In this document: positions 23,099-36,436 of the stretch, piece after piece | Position numbering within the stretch: position 1 is the first letter of the stretch | How the letters are laid out: every line of letters begins with the position of its first letter | Origin: Ceratothoa steindachneri | Lineage: Eukaryota > Arthropoda > Malacostraca > Isopoda > Cymothoidae | Length of the DNA: 64,000 nt | Assembly (NCBI GenBank): GCA_963969495.1 | Contig: OZ018326.1 | Coordinates: 173,451,056-173,515,055, forward strand | Reading direction: 5' to 3' | Translations under genes and position numbers: made by a program | Notes under the pieces: generated by a model | What the model was told of the DNA's origin: nothing | The model's input: only the letters and a program-made list of their open reading frames with translations | Database searches by the model: none

Positions 23099-23429
23099 TA
23101 TAACAAAAAATATATACCAAAACGCAAAGAAAGCCAGAGATGCCCTACTTTTTATTTTCGCTTTTCTATCAATTTCCCTATTTTTTACCCGCTATTTCTC
23201 CTACTAAAACCCTCTACTACTATATTCCTCAGTTTATATGCTTAATGAATATTTTCATTTCTGTTCATTCCCTGAAGATGACCTAACACGGTAGAAACAC
23301 GTCTAGGAATAAAGGATGTCATTCGCGGATGTTTTTTCTCGCTCGAAGACACCTTTAAAATCTTGTACCAAATATTACGAAAATATAAGTCCAAATTAAT
23401 AACACTACCACAGTTGTGGACTTCAACAG

Positions 23430-24690
<1,261 letters not shown>

Positions 24691-25059
24691 TCGGTTTGGC
24701 CTATAGGTTATGGTAGGTCCAATTTCATTAGGTATGGCATGTGCAAAGGTCACCTGTTATAGGCTGCCAGTTGGCATATAAGTTATTGCTACCTGTTTAC
24801 CGATGGAAGTTGACTTGGCTTTTTCCAGTCCAAGTAATAACCTTTCACAATATTGTTTAACTTCTACGTAGTGTTATTAGGGTATTCTATTAACGGGCGC
24901 AGACCTTGGCCTGACTTTAATTGTGGGGGAGATTTTCCTCTCGCTTAGTTTAAGTGAAGTAATCTGGGTAAGAGACCTGGGTTGAATTACTCTCAGGATG
25001 AGGAATCTTGGAAGGCGGATTCAAGGACTCTTTATTAAGGAAGTAAGGAAGAGGAGTAA
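24691..25059. other. Spacer, no gene seen
   Basis: No coding or repeat signal recognised before the 32-bp array starts. Confidence 0.4.
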
Positions 25060-28000
25060 GCGCTACAAGTGGATTCGGGATGCAAACAGTCTGAACGGAT
25101 TAATTAGGACGATGCAAATGATCTGAATGAATTTATTGAGAATATTCAAACACCTATACGGATTTTTAGAGCCAATGCAAAGGGTTTGCATGAAATTGGT
25201 ATGTGCAAACGAAGAGAAAGGCTTTTTGGAGACGATTAAAAAGCTCGGAATGGATTAAAGAAGACGATTTGAACGCTGTGAATAGATTTAGGGACACGAT
25301 AATAAAGCTTTAAATGGATTAAGGGATACGATACGAACGCTCTTAAAGAATTTAAGGAGACGATGTGAACAATGAACTGATTTAAGATATGATTGATGCT
25401 CATGATGTAAATTCTCGAAACCAATTTCTTGAGCTTAGGCGAATTCTGAATGATATATGTAGAAGATCAAACGCTGAGAAGAGAGTTATTGAGACCATGC
25501 GAACGCTATAATTGGATTTATAGAGACGAGACGCACCTTTTAATTGCATTTGTTTGACGATGGGAAACAGTTGAATGGATTTAGGAGAGAAAATCAACTC
25601 TCCGAATGAATGTATGGACACAATAAGCATTTGAGAATATTTTAATGATTAATATTTAAGGTAATGTGTACTCTGTTAAGGGAATCATGGTGATGATGCG
25701 AACACTTCAATGGATTTAGGAAACATTGCAAGCGCTTTGATCTGATTTATGGAGACGATGCCAAGGCAATAACAGATATACGAGTATTTAGATGATGTAA
25801 ATGATTTTAAAAGTTTTATGGAGTCGATGAGAACATTCTTAAGGAAATTATTGAGACGATGCGAAGGCTATGAATCCACTTAGGCAGATAATGATAACGA
25901 TCTAAACAGATTTATGAATGCGATGCAAAGATCATAATATATATCTGGAGATTATTCAAATGCTCTAAATAGGTTAATGTGTACGAAGCCAACGCTTTAA
26001 ATGGATTTATAGAGATGATGCAAACGCTTTGAATAATTAGAAAATATTAGGAGCGCTTAAAAAATATTAATGGAAACGAAACGAATGGGTTATACGAATC
26101 TTGGGAGAAGATAGTACCAAAATAGACTGATATATGGAGACGCTGCGAATGTCTAACCGTAATTTTGGATATAGTTAGACGATGCCAATGTTTTAAAGGA
26201 TTTAAGAAGAGGATGCAAACGCTCTGGAGAGATTTATGGAAAAGATGCGAAGTTCTGAATGGAATTATGGGGAGGATGCGAACGCTTTAAACGGATTAAT
26301 GGAGTCGATCATAACTCTACGAATAGATCTATCGAGAAAATGCGAACAGATTTATGGAGACGATACAAACGCTTTGAATAGATCATAGGACAGACTGTGA
26401 CTGCCCTGAACGGAATGAATGACACCATTTAAACCCATAAATGGATTTCAGGGGACGATGCAAACTCACGGAATGGATGTATGGAGCATATTCGAACGTT
26501 GTGAATGAATTTAGGGCGAGTGTGCAAACGGTCGGAACGGATTTATAGAGTCGAGGCGAACGCTCCGAATAGATTTTGAAAGACCAAGCAAAGGTTTGTG
26601 AAATGATTTATGGTGACGATTGAAACGCTTTAAATGGATTTAAAAGATACAAGATGAACGCTCTATATGGATTTAACTAAACGGTGCAAAGGTTATGAAC
26701 GAATTTAGCACAACGATAGGAACGCTCTATATTGATTCATGAAGACGATGGGAACATAACAAACTGATTTATATAGAATATGCAAAATCGTTGAATGGAT
26801 TTTGGTAGGCAATGCGAAGAGTCTGAACGGAATTATTGAGACGATGCAAACGCTGTGAATGGACTTTAGGAGAAAATACAAAGGGTCTGAACGGATTTAC
26901 GGAAACGCTGCAAATACATTGAATGAATTTATGGACACGATGCGAACGCTCTAAACGGATTCATATAAACGATGCAAAACCGTCAACTGGATTTTGGGAC
27001 ACGATGCGAAAGCTTTGATTTGATATATGGAGAAGATGCGAACGCTTTAAACGGATTATGGAGACGATGAAAACGCTTTGAAAGGAATAAAGGTGATAAT
27101 GGCAGCACTGCACGTGCATTTTGGATAAATTTAAAACGAAACAGTAGAATTATGGAGACAATGCGAACGTTTAGAATAGATTTATTAAACATTGCTAACA
27201 CTCTAAACGGATTTAAATAGAGGAAAGAAAACCTTTGAATGGATAATGGGAGACAAAGGAAACTCACTGACCGGATTTGGGCAGAGTCTGTTAACTCTCT
27301 GAATGTATTTATCGAGATGAGTTGACCGATCTGAACGGATACATGGAGACGATGCGAATGCTCAGAATGGAATTATCCAACAATTCGAACGCTATAACTC
27401 TATTTATTAAGACACTGTGAAGCCTCTAAATGGATTTATGGGACAATGAAAACAATTCAGATGGATTTAGAGAGATGATACAAAGTATTTGAATTAATGT
27501 TTGAAAAATTTAAAAACACTCTAAACGAAGTTATGGAGACGATGAGAGCGCGCCGATTGGATTTTGGGAGACAAACTTATCACAGTAAATTGATTTTGGA
27601 GAATTTGCAAACGCTTTTACTGAATTTAGGGAAAACATAATACAATAACATCCTAAGGAGATTTATGTAGACGATGCTAAGGCGTTTAAGAAGATGAAGC
27701 CAACTCTCTCAATGATGGATGGAGACGATGATAACGACTGAATCGATTTATGGAAATGATTTGAACCTTCTGAACTGATTTATGTTGAAAATGCTTAGTC
27801 TTGGAATGGATTCATAAACCATTGCGAACTTTTTAAACGTATTTATAATGACGATGTAACGCTATAAGTGGATTAATGAATACGTTGAAAACGATATGAA
27901 AGGATTTACGAAGACGATTCGACTGTTGTGAATTAATAGATGGAGACGCTCTGAAGGGTTGTATGGAGACGATGCAAGCAAGCGCTATGAACTGATTTAG

Positions 28001-29313
28001 GGATACAATGCAAACGCTTTAAATGGATATATATATATATAAATATATATTAGCGTTTGCCCCCCAAAAAATTTTAGGAATAATAGAAGACGAAGGGACC
28101 TCTAAACAGATTTAAGGAGAGGATCCTCAAGCACAGAATAGATTTTTGTAGCTGTCAAGAATACTCTGACCGGATGTATATAGACTATGTTGGGATAAGC
28201 TGCAAAGCACGTGATTGCATTTAAGGGAGAATGCGAATCATTTGAATGAATGTAGGGAGACGATGCTACCTCCCTGAATGGAGATACGAAAACGAGGTTA
28301 ATGCTTTCAGTGGTTACGAGAGACGATGTTACGCATTAACCAATTTATTGGAAATATGGTTGCGCTTTGAATGGATTTATAGAAACGAATAGAACGTTAT
28401 GCAAAGATTGATGGAGACCAATCGCACATATTGAATGGATATAGGGAGAAGATGCCAACTCTCTTAATTGAAGAATGGAGACAATGATAACCTACAAACG
28501 ATTTATGGAGATGATTTAAACTCTCAACTGATTTAGGAAGACCACGCTTTCGCTTCAAACAAATTTATAGAGACGATGATAACGCTTTTAATGGATTAAT
28601 AGATACGATGCAAAAGCTAGGAACGGATTTATGGAGACGCGATTTGATATATGTTGTGATTTGATATATTGAGGCGAGGCGAACATTGTGTTTTGATATA
28701 TGGAGGCGATGCAAACATTGTGATTTGATATATGGAGACAATTTCAAGGCTCCGAATGCATTTTTGGAAACTTTGCCAATGATTTGATCTGAATTAGGGA
28801 GAATATGCTAGCGCTTTGGTTGGATTTAGTGAAACGATGCAAACGCTCGGTACACATTGATGGCTGCGATGCGAAACCATTGAATGTATTTTAGGAGACA
28901 TAGCTAACTCCGTGATTGGATTATGGAGACAAGCACGCTTTAAAATCATTTGTGGAGATGGTGCAAACGGTTTAAAGGGATTTTGAATAATATACAAACC
29001 CTCTGAACCGTTTGTGGAAGAAGATGCGAAAGCTATAAATTGATTTATTGAGGCCATGCCAATGCTTTTAATGGATTATTAAGACTTTTCTAATGATTTA
29101 AACGTATTTTTATGGATTATTGGAATGCTTTGAAAGGATTTAGAAATAATGCGAAGCCACTGAATGGAATTTTGGAGACGACACTACAGTTTTGCAGGTA
29201 TTTAGATAGAAGATGTTAACTTTTTGAATCGATTTAGGAAAACGGTAAAACATTATGAAAGAATTAAGGAGATTATATGAACGCATGAATGGATTTATGG
29301 AGACGATGCGAAA
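25060..29313. repeat. Array of about 130 degenerate 32-bp repeats
   Basis: A unit close to TTTATGGAGACGATGCGAAC plus GCTTTGAATGGA recurs every 32 bp, with occasional 31-33 bp units, across 4.25 kb. Most copies differ from each other at many sites; conserved cores are GGA-TTTATGGAGACGATGC and AACGCT. Because 32 is not a multiple of three, all three frames cycle through the unit, and the apparent peptides (for example NPFKAFASSP on the minus strand) are by-products. A short AT run and unrelated sequence interrupt the array near 28027-28080. No protein or RNA gene is supported. It is an old minisatellite-like array. Confidence 0.9.
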
Positions 29314-30384
29314 ACAAAAACTACTTGTGCTATCCTAGAATATTATACCTAAATTAGAAATTTCTAAATTATTTATTCCTATTATATAAGACGTGAAATA
29401 TAAATAAAAAGTTTTGGAATCCTCGGTCACAGTGACAGTGAGGATTCATCCCAATTTTGGAGGAAATAGGACATTTTATAATCCTGTCTAATTATTTTAT
29501 AAATGCTACAATCTACTGCAATTCCACCTTGGTTAATTTGTATAAATGGGTCACGTATATTATTTTAGAAAGAAATTTACCTAAATACAAATGACAACTG
29601 TCTTAAGCCTGTTTGAGTCTACCTGTGCTATAAACCTTCTACAAATTTCCATTTTATCTCCTTTTTCGCCACGTTTTTTACAAGCTTTGTCTAACCTAAT
29701 TTCTTGGTTGCCAGCAAATTTCTTATGGTCGACGTCCATTCATCCATGGTTTGGTTCTGGAAGAAGAGGAGAGCTAGTTCACTTCTCCTTCTTGAGTCTC
29801 GATGGGGAGGTCGCTTTTAACATGTCTTCATACTTCACATCATTTTCACTTTTAATGCACCCTCTTTATATTCCTTATATTCCCATCTCTAACCCATTCA
29901 CAAGTGGATGTCGAGTGATATCCAGAGGTTTGACTGCTTCAACCAGCACCAACACCAGCAGTAGCCTTCGCAGCCGAAAGGCCTGTAATCTCTAGGATCT
30001 GCTGCTATATATCTTCCACATATTTTTACTTGCTTCCACTTTGTTTGCAGATCTCTCCTTAAAGATGTTCTGCAAGTTATGGCCTAGTTGCTATTGCGGT
30101 TTCAATTCAAAGAAATTTTGGCGTCCAATCAAGCATTAACGTTAAGAATTCCACAGTAATGGCGAAAGAATCTGGTAAGTTATTCGCCATTCATCTCGAA
30201 TTAGCAACTCGCAAACCCAAGATAACACACTTAAGAATGAGATTGGATGTATCCGCTTGTCTGTTTAAGGAATAAAAGTTTAATTTGCTAATTAATTGCA
30301 GAAGCGGCAAGACCCAATTTTATTCGTGAACATTATTCATTAAAATGTAGTAGGGATGCTTGCCTCCCTATTCGTTTAGAAACT
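29314..30384. other. Spacer, no gene supported
   Basis: An open frame of 134 codons at 29591-29995 (+) is serine- and leucine-rich, shows no family motif and lacks supporting context. I leave it unassigned. No element ends were recognised. Confidence 0.35.
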
Positions 30385-30392
30385 ATGTATAT

Positions 30393-30720
30393 AAGTGCGG
30401 ATCGTTTTCCACGTTTTTCTATTTTTCATTGCCGATAGCGTGGAAAAGTTGCAAATGCACCTAAAAATATACTATACAAAGTTGCAACAAGAAAATATAA
30501 TATTTCGACCCGGCGCCGGCACTTTAAAATCCCGAATAATAGGCCGACAACGTAATTTTTAGGTCATATTCACATAATTTTAATATAAACTAAAATTTAC
30601 CGAAATACTTTGGAATAGTGATAGAAACACTCCATAATACCTATATATCATGTGGAAAAAATCTTATAGCTCTGTACTAATATCTTCACTCGGCGCCGGC
30701 ATGTTGAACTTCCTTAAAAA
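30393..30720 (+). repeat. Left terminal inverted repeat of the composite element
   Basis: Pairs with 39837-40163. It carries the palindrome CGGCGCCGGC twice, near 30511 and 30691, about 180 bp apart. The pattern is repeated in the right arm, although one palindrome there has decayed. Confidence 0.85.
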
Positions 30721-30800
30721 TCAAATATTTAATATTATTATGACGTTCGATTAGAAACGTATCTGAACTCACTATTATGCATAGCAGATTAGAAATATAA

Positions 30801-33568
30801 CACAGGCCTGCGTTTGAAAAATATTTTCTGTTCTTGCGGTTTTCTTTAGTGATTCCTAATGAAATTGTTTTCCTAAATTGAAATAGGACATTTATTTTCC
30901 TCAATCAGGTCTGGTTTTTGAGATACAGCGCACTACTGTTTTTAGAAAAGGGCCATTTTTGAAAAAATCCCTTATTTATATAAAAGGTATTTAATAAATT
31001 ACAATTACTTGTAATAAAAAAAATACCGACTCAATTTGACTTTCTTTTAATTAATTTTCAAACTTACAGACTACTTATAAGCTTACCCAGGAGTGCAAAG
31101 AAACTATTTTCCAAGAAAAGAAGTCCTTGATGACTTCCGCTTGTGAAGCGATGTTGGTTCGTCGCGTTTAAGACACCAGCAATAGTCAGCTAACATGTTG
31201 ATGTCCCAGCGTCCTTGATATCTTGTCTCCATTGTCTTTATGTCTTGGTGAAATCTTTCTCCTTGTTCCTCGCTATAATCTCCACAGTTTGCCGGAAAAT
31301 AGTCAAGATGTGACTGGATAAAGTGCATTTTTATCGACATGCGAGCTCCCATTTTTTCGAAACTTTTCATAAGCTCATTTACATGAAAGATATATTCTGA
31401 GTTCTTTTATTTCTCAGAAAACCGTCGATTACTTTACTAAACGCTCGCCATGCTTCTTGTTCACTGGCTTCCATATTGGTGTAAAAATGCTTGTCCTTTA
31501 ACAGAGTTCTAATTTGGGGACCATCAAATATGCCTGCATGGAGCTTGGCATCATTGATCTGTGGGAATTTTTGCAGTAGATACTTAAAAGCTTGGCCTTC
31601 TTTATTCAGTGTTTTGAAAAAGTTCTTCATCAGGCTAAGCTTTATATGAAGAGGAGGCAGTAAAACATTTTTGGGAGGGACTAGAGGTTGAGCTACCACA
31701 TTGTGGCAGCTAATTTGGAATGCCTCTCGAGATGGCCAGTCTTTTTGCTTATAGTGAAGAGTATCCGCCCGGCTATCTCATAAGCACATGAAGCATGGAT
31801 ATTTTGTGTAGCCTCCTTGCATCCCAAGAAGGAGGCACACAACCTGAAAGAAAACATATTGATGCATATTGATGTACATGGTTTCTAAGAACTTCTATTT
31901 TTTGCATAGGCAATTTTCACTAAGTTTATTAGGGGTAGGGAGAAACTAATATGTGTATAATATCCTTCTGTCATTGTTATTCAGAAACAAACATTCCTTG
32001 AAATATTTACCAAGTTCAATAAAGTAAAATATTTCTTACCTTGAGATCACGACATATTAACCAGTTCTGGTTAGAGTACTTGATTGTATTAATCAATACT
32101 TTCATATTTTCGTAGCTTTCTGTTAACTGAACTGAATGGCTAATAGGTACAGATGCCATTTTATTGCCAATATTCAAGAGTACTGCCTTCAAACTTCTGC
32201 TAGAAGAATCAATGAAGAGCCTCCATTCACTTGGTTGGTAAGGAACGCCAAGTGCCTCAATTAAACCTTTAACATCATTAAAATACACCAAAGAGCTGCA
32301 AAAATCAACTGCAAAGAACTTTCGAAACTCTTCGTCTCTATTTCTGAATCAAAGGTATGTAGTTTCTTGAGAGAGGAGGTTGCTCTCACTAAGTTGTGCG
32401 TTCTCTTTAGAAAGACCAAAATCTCTATTCAAGTCATTTAATTGACCTTGAGTGAGTGGTCTTGGCAAAGTCATTGTAAACGTAGGCTGATATGTCACTG
32501 AAGTGTCAGTGTCATCCACTTCTATATCTTTTATATTGTCTTGTAGCTCAGTACTTTTAGGTGAAGAAGAAACTGGAACTCCTGGACCATGTAGTTGTGG
32601 TTTAATGTCAGAAGGAACATCAGGATAGACTATAGTGTGTTTGTTCTTCTTATTGACACCTGAAAAAAAGTTTCGCATACTTAATTTACATACTTTTAAT
32701 TCACTTGACCCTCGTTTGCACATTTTTATACACATTTTTCATACCAGGTAAATTTACAATTTTTAAATACAATCAATTTTTATATACAATTTAACCACAA
32801 TTTTTCTACCAGAATAATACACTATTTTTTTACACAATTACAATTTTAATAGGCTACCAAAAGATTTGTATAAACATTTCTAGATTTGTCAAGGACTATA
32901 TTGTCAAAGTAATTATCTCACCTTTAAGATTTGTCATGCAAAAATAGCAGTCTGTAATGTGGTCCTTGCCTTCTCTCCACACCATAGGTACACCAAATGA
33001 CAAACAGTTCATTTTGCCCTCACTCCAGCGTCTTAAGGCTATGATGACACAGGCTTTGCAGCACATATGTGGAGCAAAGTTTTTGTCTTGATCACCTAGC
33101 TCTTTTCCAAAATATGAATGGTAAAGAAACTTTACTAACGGCGTTATAGTGCATTGCTGGTCACTAAAAGTTACCTTTCCACAAACAAAACAAAATCTAT
33201 CAGGACTGTTTTTACACTTTCTATTCATTTTTATGAAATATAAGGAGTTTTGCTAATGTATTTGCCTGCAAAAAAATTAACAAAGATAAATAAAGTTTTA
33301 GAAATACACTTTAAACACTGTTCTTAGATGAGAAAAGTCATGGATTAAGAAACCAACACTTAGTTGGAGAGTGAGCAAGCAACACACAACCACTCGCGCT
33401 CGCGGTCAGTTAGAGACTGAACTCTCTAATGCCATCTAGGGATCTTGGTCTGTATCTTAAAAACTAGACCTGATTTAGCAATATGAATGCTTGATTTGGA
33501 TTTAAGAGACAAATTTCATTAAGAATCACTTATGAAACCCTTAGCAACATTTTTGACGCAGACCAGTG
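30801..33568. mobile_element. CAC-terminal DNA transposon with 3-bp target duplication (CMC-like)
   Basis: The left end (from 30801, CACAGGCCTGCGT) and the right end (complement of the bases up to 33568, CACTGGTCTGCGTC) begin imperfect inverted repeats of about 125 bp. A well-conserved inner block is AATCAGGTCTGGTTTTTGAG at 30894 against its complement near 33455-33475. The triplet TAA flanks both sides (30798-30800 and 33569-33571). 5'-CAC ends with a 3-bp duplication fit the CACTA/Mirage/Chapaev (CMC) supergroup, Chapaev3 included. The element carries one three-exon pseudogene on the minus strand and is nested in the larger composite element. Confidence 0.75.
31104..33228 (-). pseudogene. 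Three-exon pseudogene of a repeated arthropod family, probable transposase
   Basis: Three exons with clean GT/AG borders: 33228-32922, 32659-32040 and 31843-31104, about 555 codons. Exon 1 is cysteine-rich (MNRKCKNSPDRFCFVCGKV, then CCKAC and CYFC pairs), as in zinc-binding DNA-binding domains. Exon 2 has an acidic linker and WRLFIDSSSRSLKAVLL. Exon 3 has GGYTKYPCFMC and the conserved ERFHQDIKTMETRYQGRWD. I recognise this as a protein family present in many copies in arthropod genomes, without an agreed name. Its place between CAC-type inverted repeats suggests it is the transposase. Stops at 32349-32351 and 31778-31780 (a Trp-to-stop change) and a 1-base shift near 31385 inactivate it. Confidence 0.75.
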
Positions 33569-33624
33569 TAATGTATAAGTTATTAACATATATTTATAAA
33601 TATATTATATATACTTATCAACAA

Positions 33625-33663
<39 letters not shown>

Positions 33664-34080
33664 AAAATTAAATACCTACACTAATGAAATAAATTACATT
33701 ATGTATCACATACAAGTAGAAGTTCTTTAATTTTTAATGCACTTGCAAGCACTCACAACAATCAATTGTGCTGCTTCCTGTAGTGCTATACTACCTCCCA
33801 TGCACCTTTCTCCTCCTCCATCCCAACGCATACTCCCTCTTCCTATATCTCAAGTGCAGGAGTCTCCGATCCTTAATTCAGTGTGCTGTGCGCTGTCATC
33901 AAGTTAAGATGTGTTACTCTGCTGCTGCCGAGTGTCGACTTACGTGCCATGCAGTCTCGCGTGTTACGTTTATTATTTCATGTATTTGATTTGAATATAA
34001 ATATGGTAATATGTTTTGCTCTTACTGTAAGTGAAGTATATTACTTAGATACTAATTAGAATAACTATGTTTTGTATCTA
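33569..34080. other. Region upstream of the + strand pseudogene, with an (AT)n run
   Basis: (AT)n at 33629-33660. A less AT-rich stretch at 33760-33980 could be promoter and 5' untranslated exon of the next gene. A candidate 62-bp intron (GTAAGT at 34027, TTTGCAG ending at 34088) leads to its ATG. Confidence 0.45.
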
Positions 34081-34094
34081 ATTTGCAGGCCAAG

Positions 34095-36135
34095 ATGTCT
34101 TTTAGAAGATCTATGAGAACTGTGTCTCCTACCTCCAGCTGCCCCATCTTTGGGCCTAGCATCGAACTATGTTACACACGTCTTCTGACTCATGAAGACT
34201 TAATTAAACATTTTCTTTACGTAAGAAATAATTTACAGATGACTCTCGTTTCTGAAACCCTGAAAACGATCAGTGACAGTCTACAGGAATTATGGACAAA
34301 AGCTTCAATTCCTACAGTATCACACAGATGCGTTTGCAAAATGAAAAGTTTACAGAGCACATACAAAAGCAAACGTAAATCTCATAAAAGAAAACAACTT
34401 CGAGCTTAATTAAATGAAAAATAGAAACTTTCAATAAGACAGCCAAAAGCAAACTGTTCGACATTCCCTTTTGCAAGTGCAATTCATTTCAGCAATGTTC
34501 CTGCAGGAAAGTAGCCAAGGTTCCACCAATAGAGCGCGAATTTGTTGAAGATCAGAGAGGAACATGGTAATAGGAAGCCTTATACAAGAACAACTTTGAA
34601 TAATAAGGCCGGGCTGAAAAGGAAATTCTATTCACCAATTAACATATTTCAACCATTTTCATCCACTAGTAAAGGTGGCATAACAGTTAGTATCACGTCA
34701 TCATCATCAAGTGAAGTTAATCCCGAAAGCAGCAGCTACAACAACTTTGAATCTGAATAAGCACTTCCAATGAAAAACTGAGAACTTCTTTGCAAAAGAG
34801 ATTGCCTTCTCTAGCTATCGCTTGTAGGAAAAGAGGTATATCTGATAGAGCAGCTTCAATTGTTGCTACATCAGTATTATACGACGCAGGCATCATAGAG
34901 GAGGGAGAGTCATCTGCAATAATAGATTGGAATAAAGTTAGAAGAGCGAGAAAAAGAGAAAGGCGTAATATTGTTAAGGAACAAAACATCGGCACTCTCT
35001 TGGAAAGTATATACTTTGATGGTCGCAAAGATTAAACACTATGCAGGGAAAACATTAATAATAAAAATTACCAGAAAACCGTTTCAGAAGAATCCATAGT
35101 TATGATTAAAGAGCCAGGATCTCAGTTCATAGGGCATGTTGCGCCAAATTCCATCTCTGCCCGCAATATTGTAAAGTCAATGTTGGATTATCTCGATAAA
35201 AACAGAATATATACAAAACACAGTGCTGTAATTGGATGTTATTGAACTGATTCAAGCACACCTAAAAAGACCGGTGCAGTGGTTAATATGTCTTCTACAC
35301 GCATATGAGCTCCCGTTGAGATATCTCTTCACTAAGCTTGATGGCGAAACAAGTGGTCCGTGAGGCTTCTTTGGGACAAAACACCCTATTGTTGCTTATG
35401 AACGTGTTGAAACAGAGGATATTAAAGTTAACAGTGATGACCTAAGTACAGTTCAAAGATACCTTGCCTATATATTCAAAGCAGTCTCATGTGGTGAATG
35501 TACCGAAACATTAGCTAATAGAAGCCCTGGCAAAAGGGCGCATTCAAGAATTCTCCGCATATATGTGTCTTCAGAAGATCCTTCTCACAATCTTCGGATT
35601 ATTGTACTATACGTCATGAAAGTGTATGTTACAACATAGTTTCATATCAAGAGAAAATCTTCTATAACTGATAGATCTCAACATCTGCACGGAATGATTA
35701 AAAGATCGGGAACATTTGTACCTAATATTGTAAATATAATTGACCCCGTAATTGAACGGAATTCTTTTTTTACACATCTTGAAAATATTCTTCTCAGTAT
35801 GATCCATGATAAAAGGAAACACTTAAGGCAACTTGGGTGGAGGAGGAGATTAAGTTCACGAGACTCTAGTAGCAGTAATAAAAAGCATTTTCAGTTAAAC
35901 CAGTTAAACTTCGCAGCTTCGGAGTACTATGACATGATAAATTGGCATGTTTATGAGTTGAGCGAAACTCCACTGACTATGAGTATAACAATATATTGCC
36001 AGTGGAAGTACTACAGAAATAGGGATCAACTTCCCCTGTCACGCACTGGCCGTAGAACGGCATATCAAGCTGGTGACTAAAGCTTTGTCTCTGGTTGTTG
36101 GACCAGAAGCTAGGCAGTTGGTTTATTGTGTCTAG
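34095..36135 (+). pseudogene. Pseudogene of a second repeated arthropod protein family
   Basis: ATG at 34095 follows the candidate intron acceptor by six bases. Family-like blocks occur in order but in shifting frames: LLTHEDLIKHFLYVRNNLQM (about 34170), KRGISDRAASIVATSVLYDA (about 34832), WLICLLHAYELPLRYLFTKL (about 35282), DPVIERNSFFTHLENILLSM (about 35742) and FPCHALAVERHIKLVTKALS (about 36035), ending at a stop at 36135. I know this as an uncharacterised family found in many copies in arthropods. A transposase role is inferred from its place between 330-bp inverted repeats, not shown. At least five frameshifts or stops make it dead. It is transcribed away from the pseudogene at 31104-33228. 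Confidence 0.65.
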
Positions 36136-36371
36136 AATAAAATCAAGAAACAACCATCCAAAACTTGAATCAAGACTTGATTATGTAAATAGAGTTTCAT
36201 TCTATTGATACAATTCTAGTGGATGTAAATATATGTATATTTCGTAATGGGTTGGACGGATCTCGGCATGCAGCCACCTTCTCGTGGTGAATCTGGGTAA
36301 CGCTATGAGCTGAATATAACCGTAATTTACAAAATATTTATCTTATATTTATAATTTTATATACCATTACT

Positions 36372-36373
<2 letters not shown>

Positions 36374-36433
<60 letters not shown>
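36374..36433. repeat. (AT)n tract at the 3' end of a Penelope-like element
   Basis: Sixty bases of AT dinucleotide directly abut the 3' end of the minus-strand Penelope-like element (TGTGGAAAACTCACAAAG from 36433 on the + strand). Confidence 0.9.

Positions 36434-36436
<3 letters not shown>

Noticed and set aside
27000..27270. Apparent peptide repeats (NPFKAFASSP, RLHNPFKAF) in the 32-bp array suggesting a repeat protein
   Set aside because: The 32-bp period rotates through all frames and stops are frequent; the peptides are by-products of the DNA repeat.
25060..29313. Repeat size of 32 bp suggests a CRISPR array
   Set aside because: Units abut directly with no spacers, are highly diverged, and the window is clearly eukaryotic with no cas genes.
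29591..29995. 134-codon open frame on the + strand
   Set aside because: No recognisable motif, no splice or promoter context, and low-complexity Ser/Leu composition; not supported as a gene.
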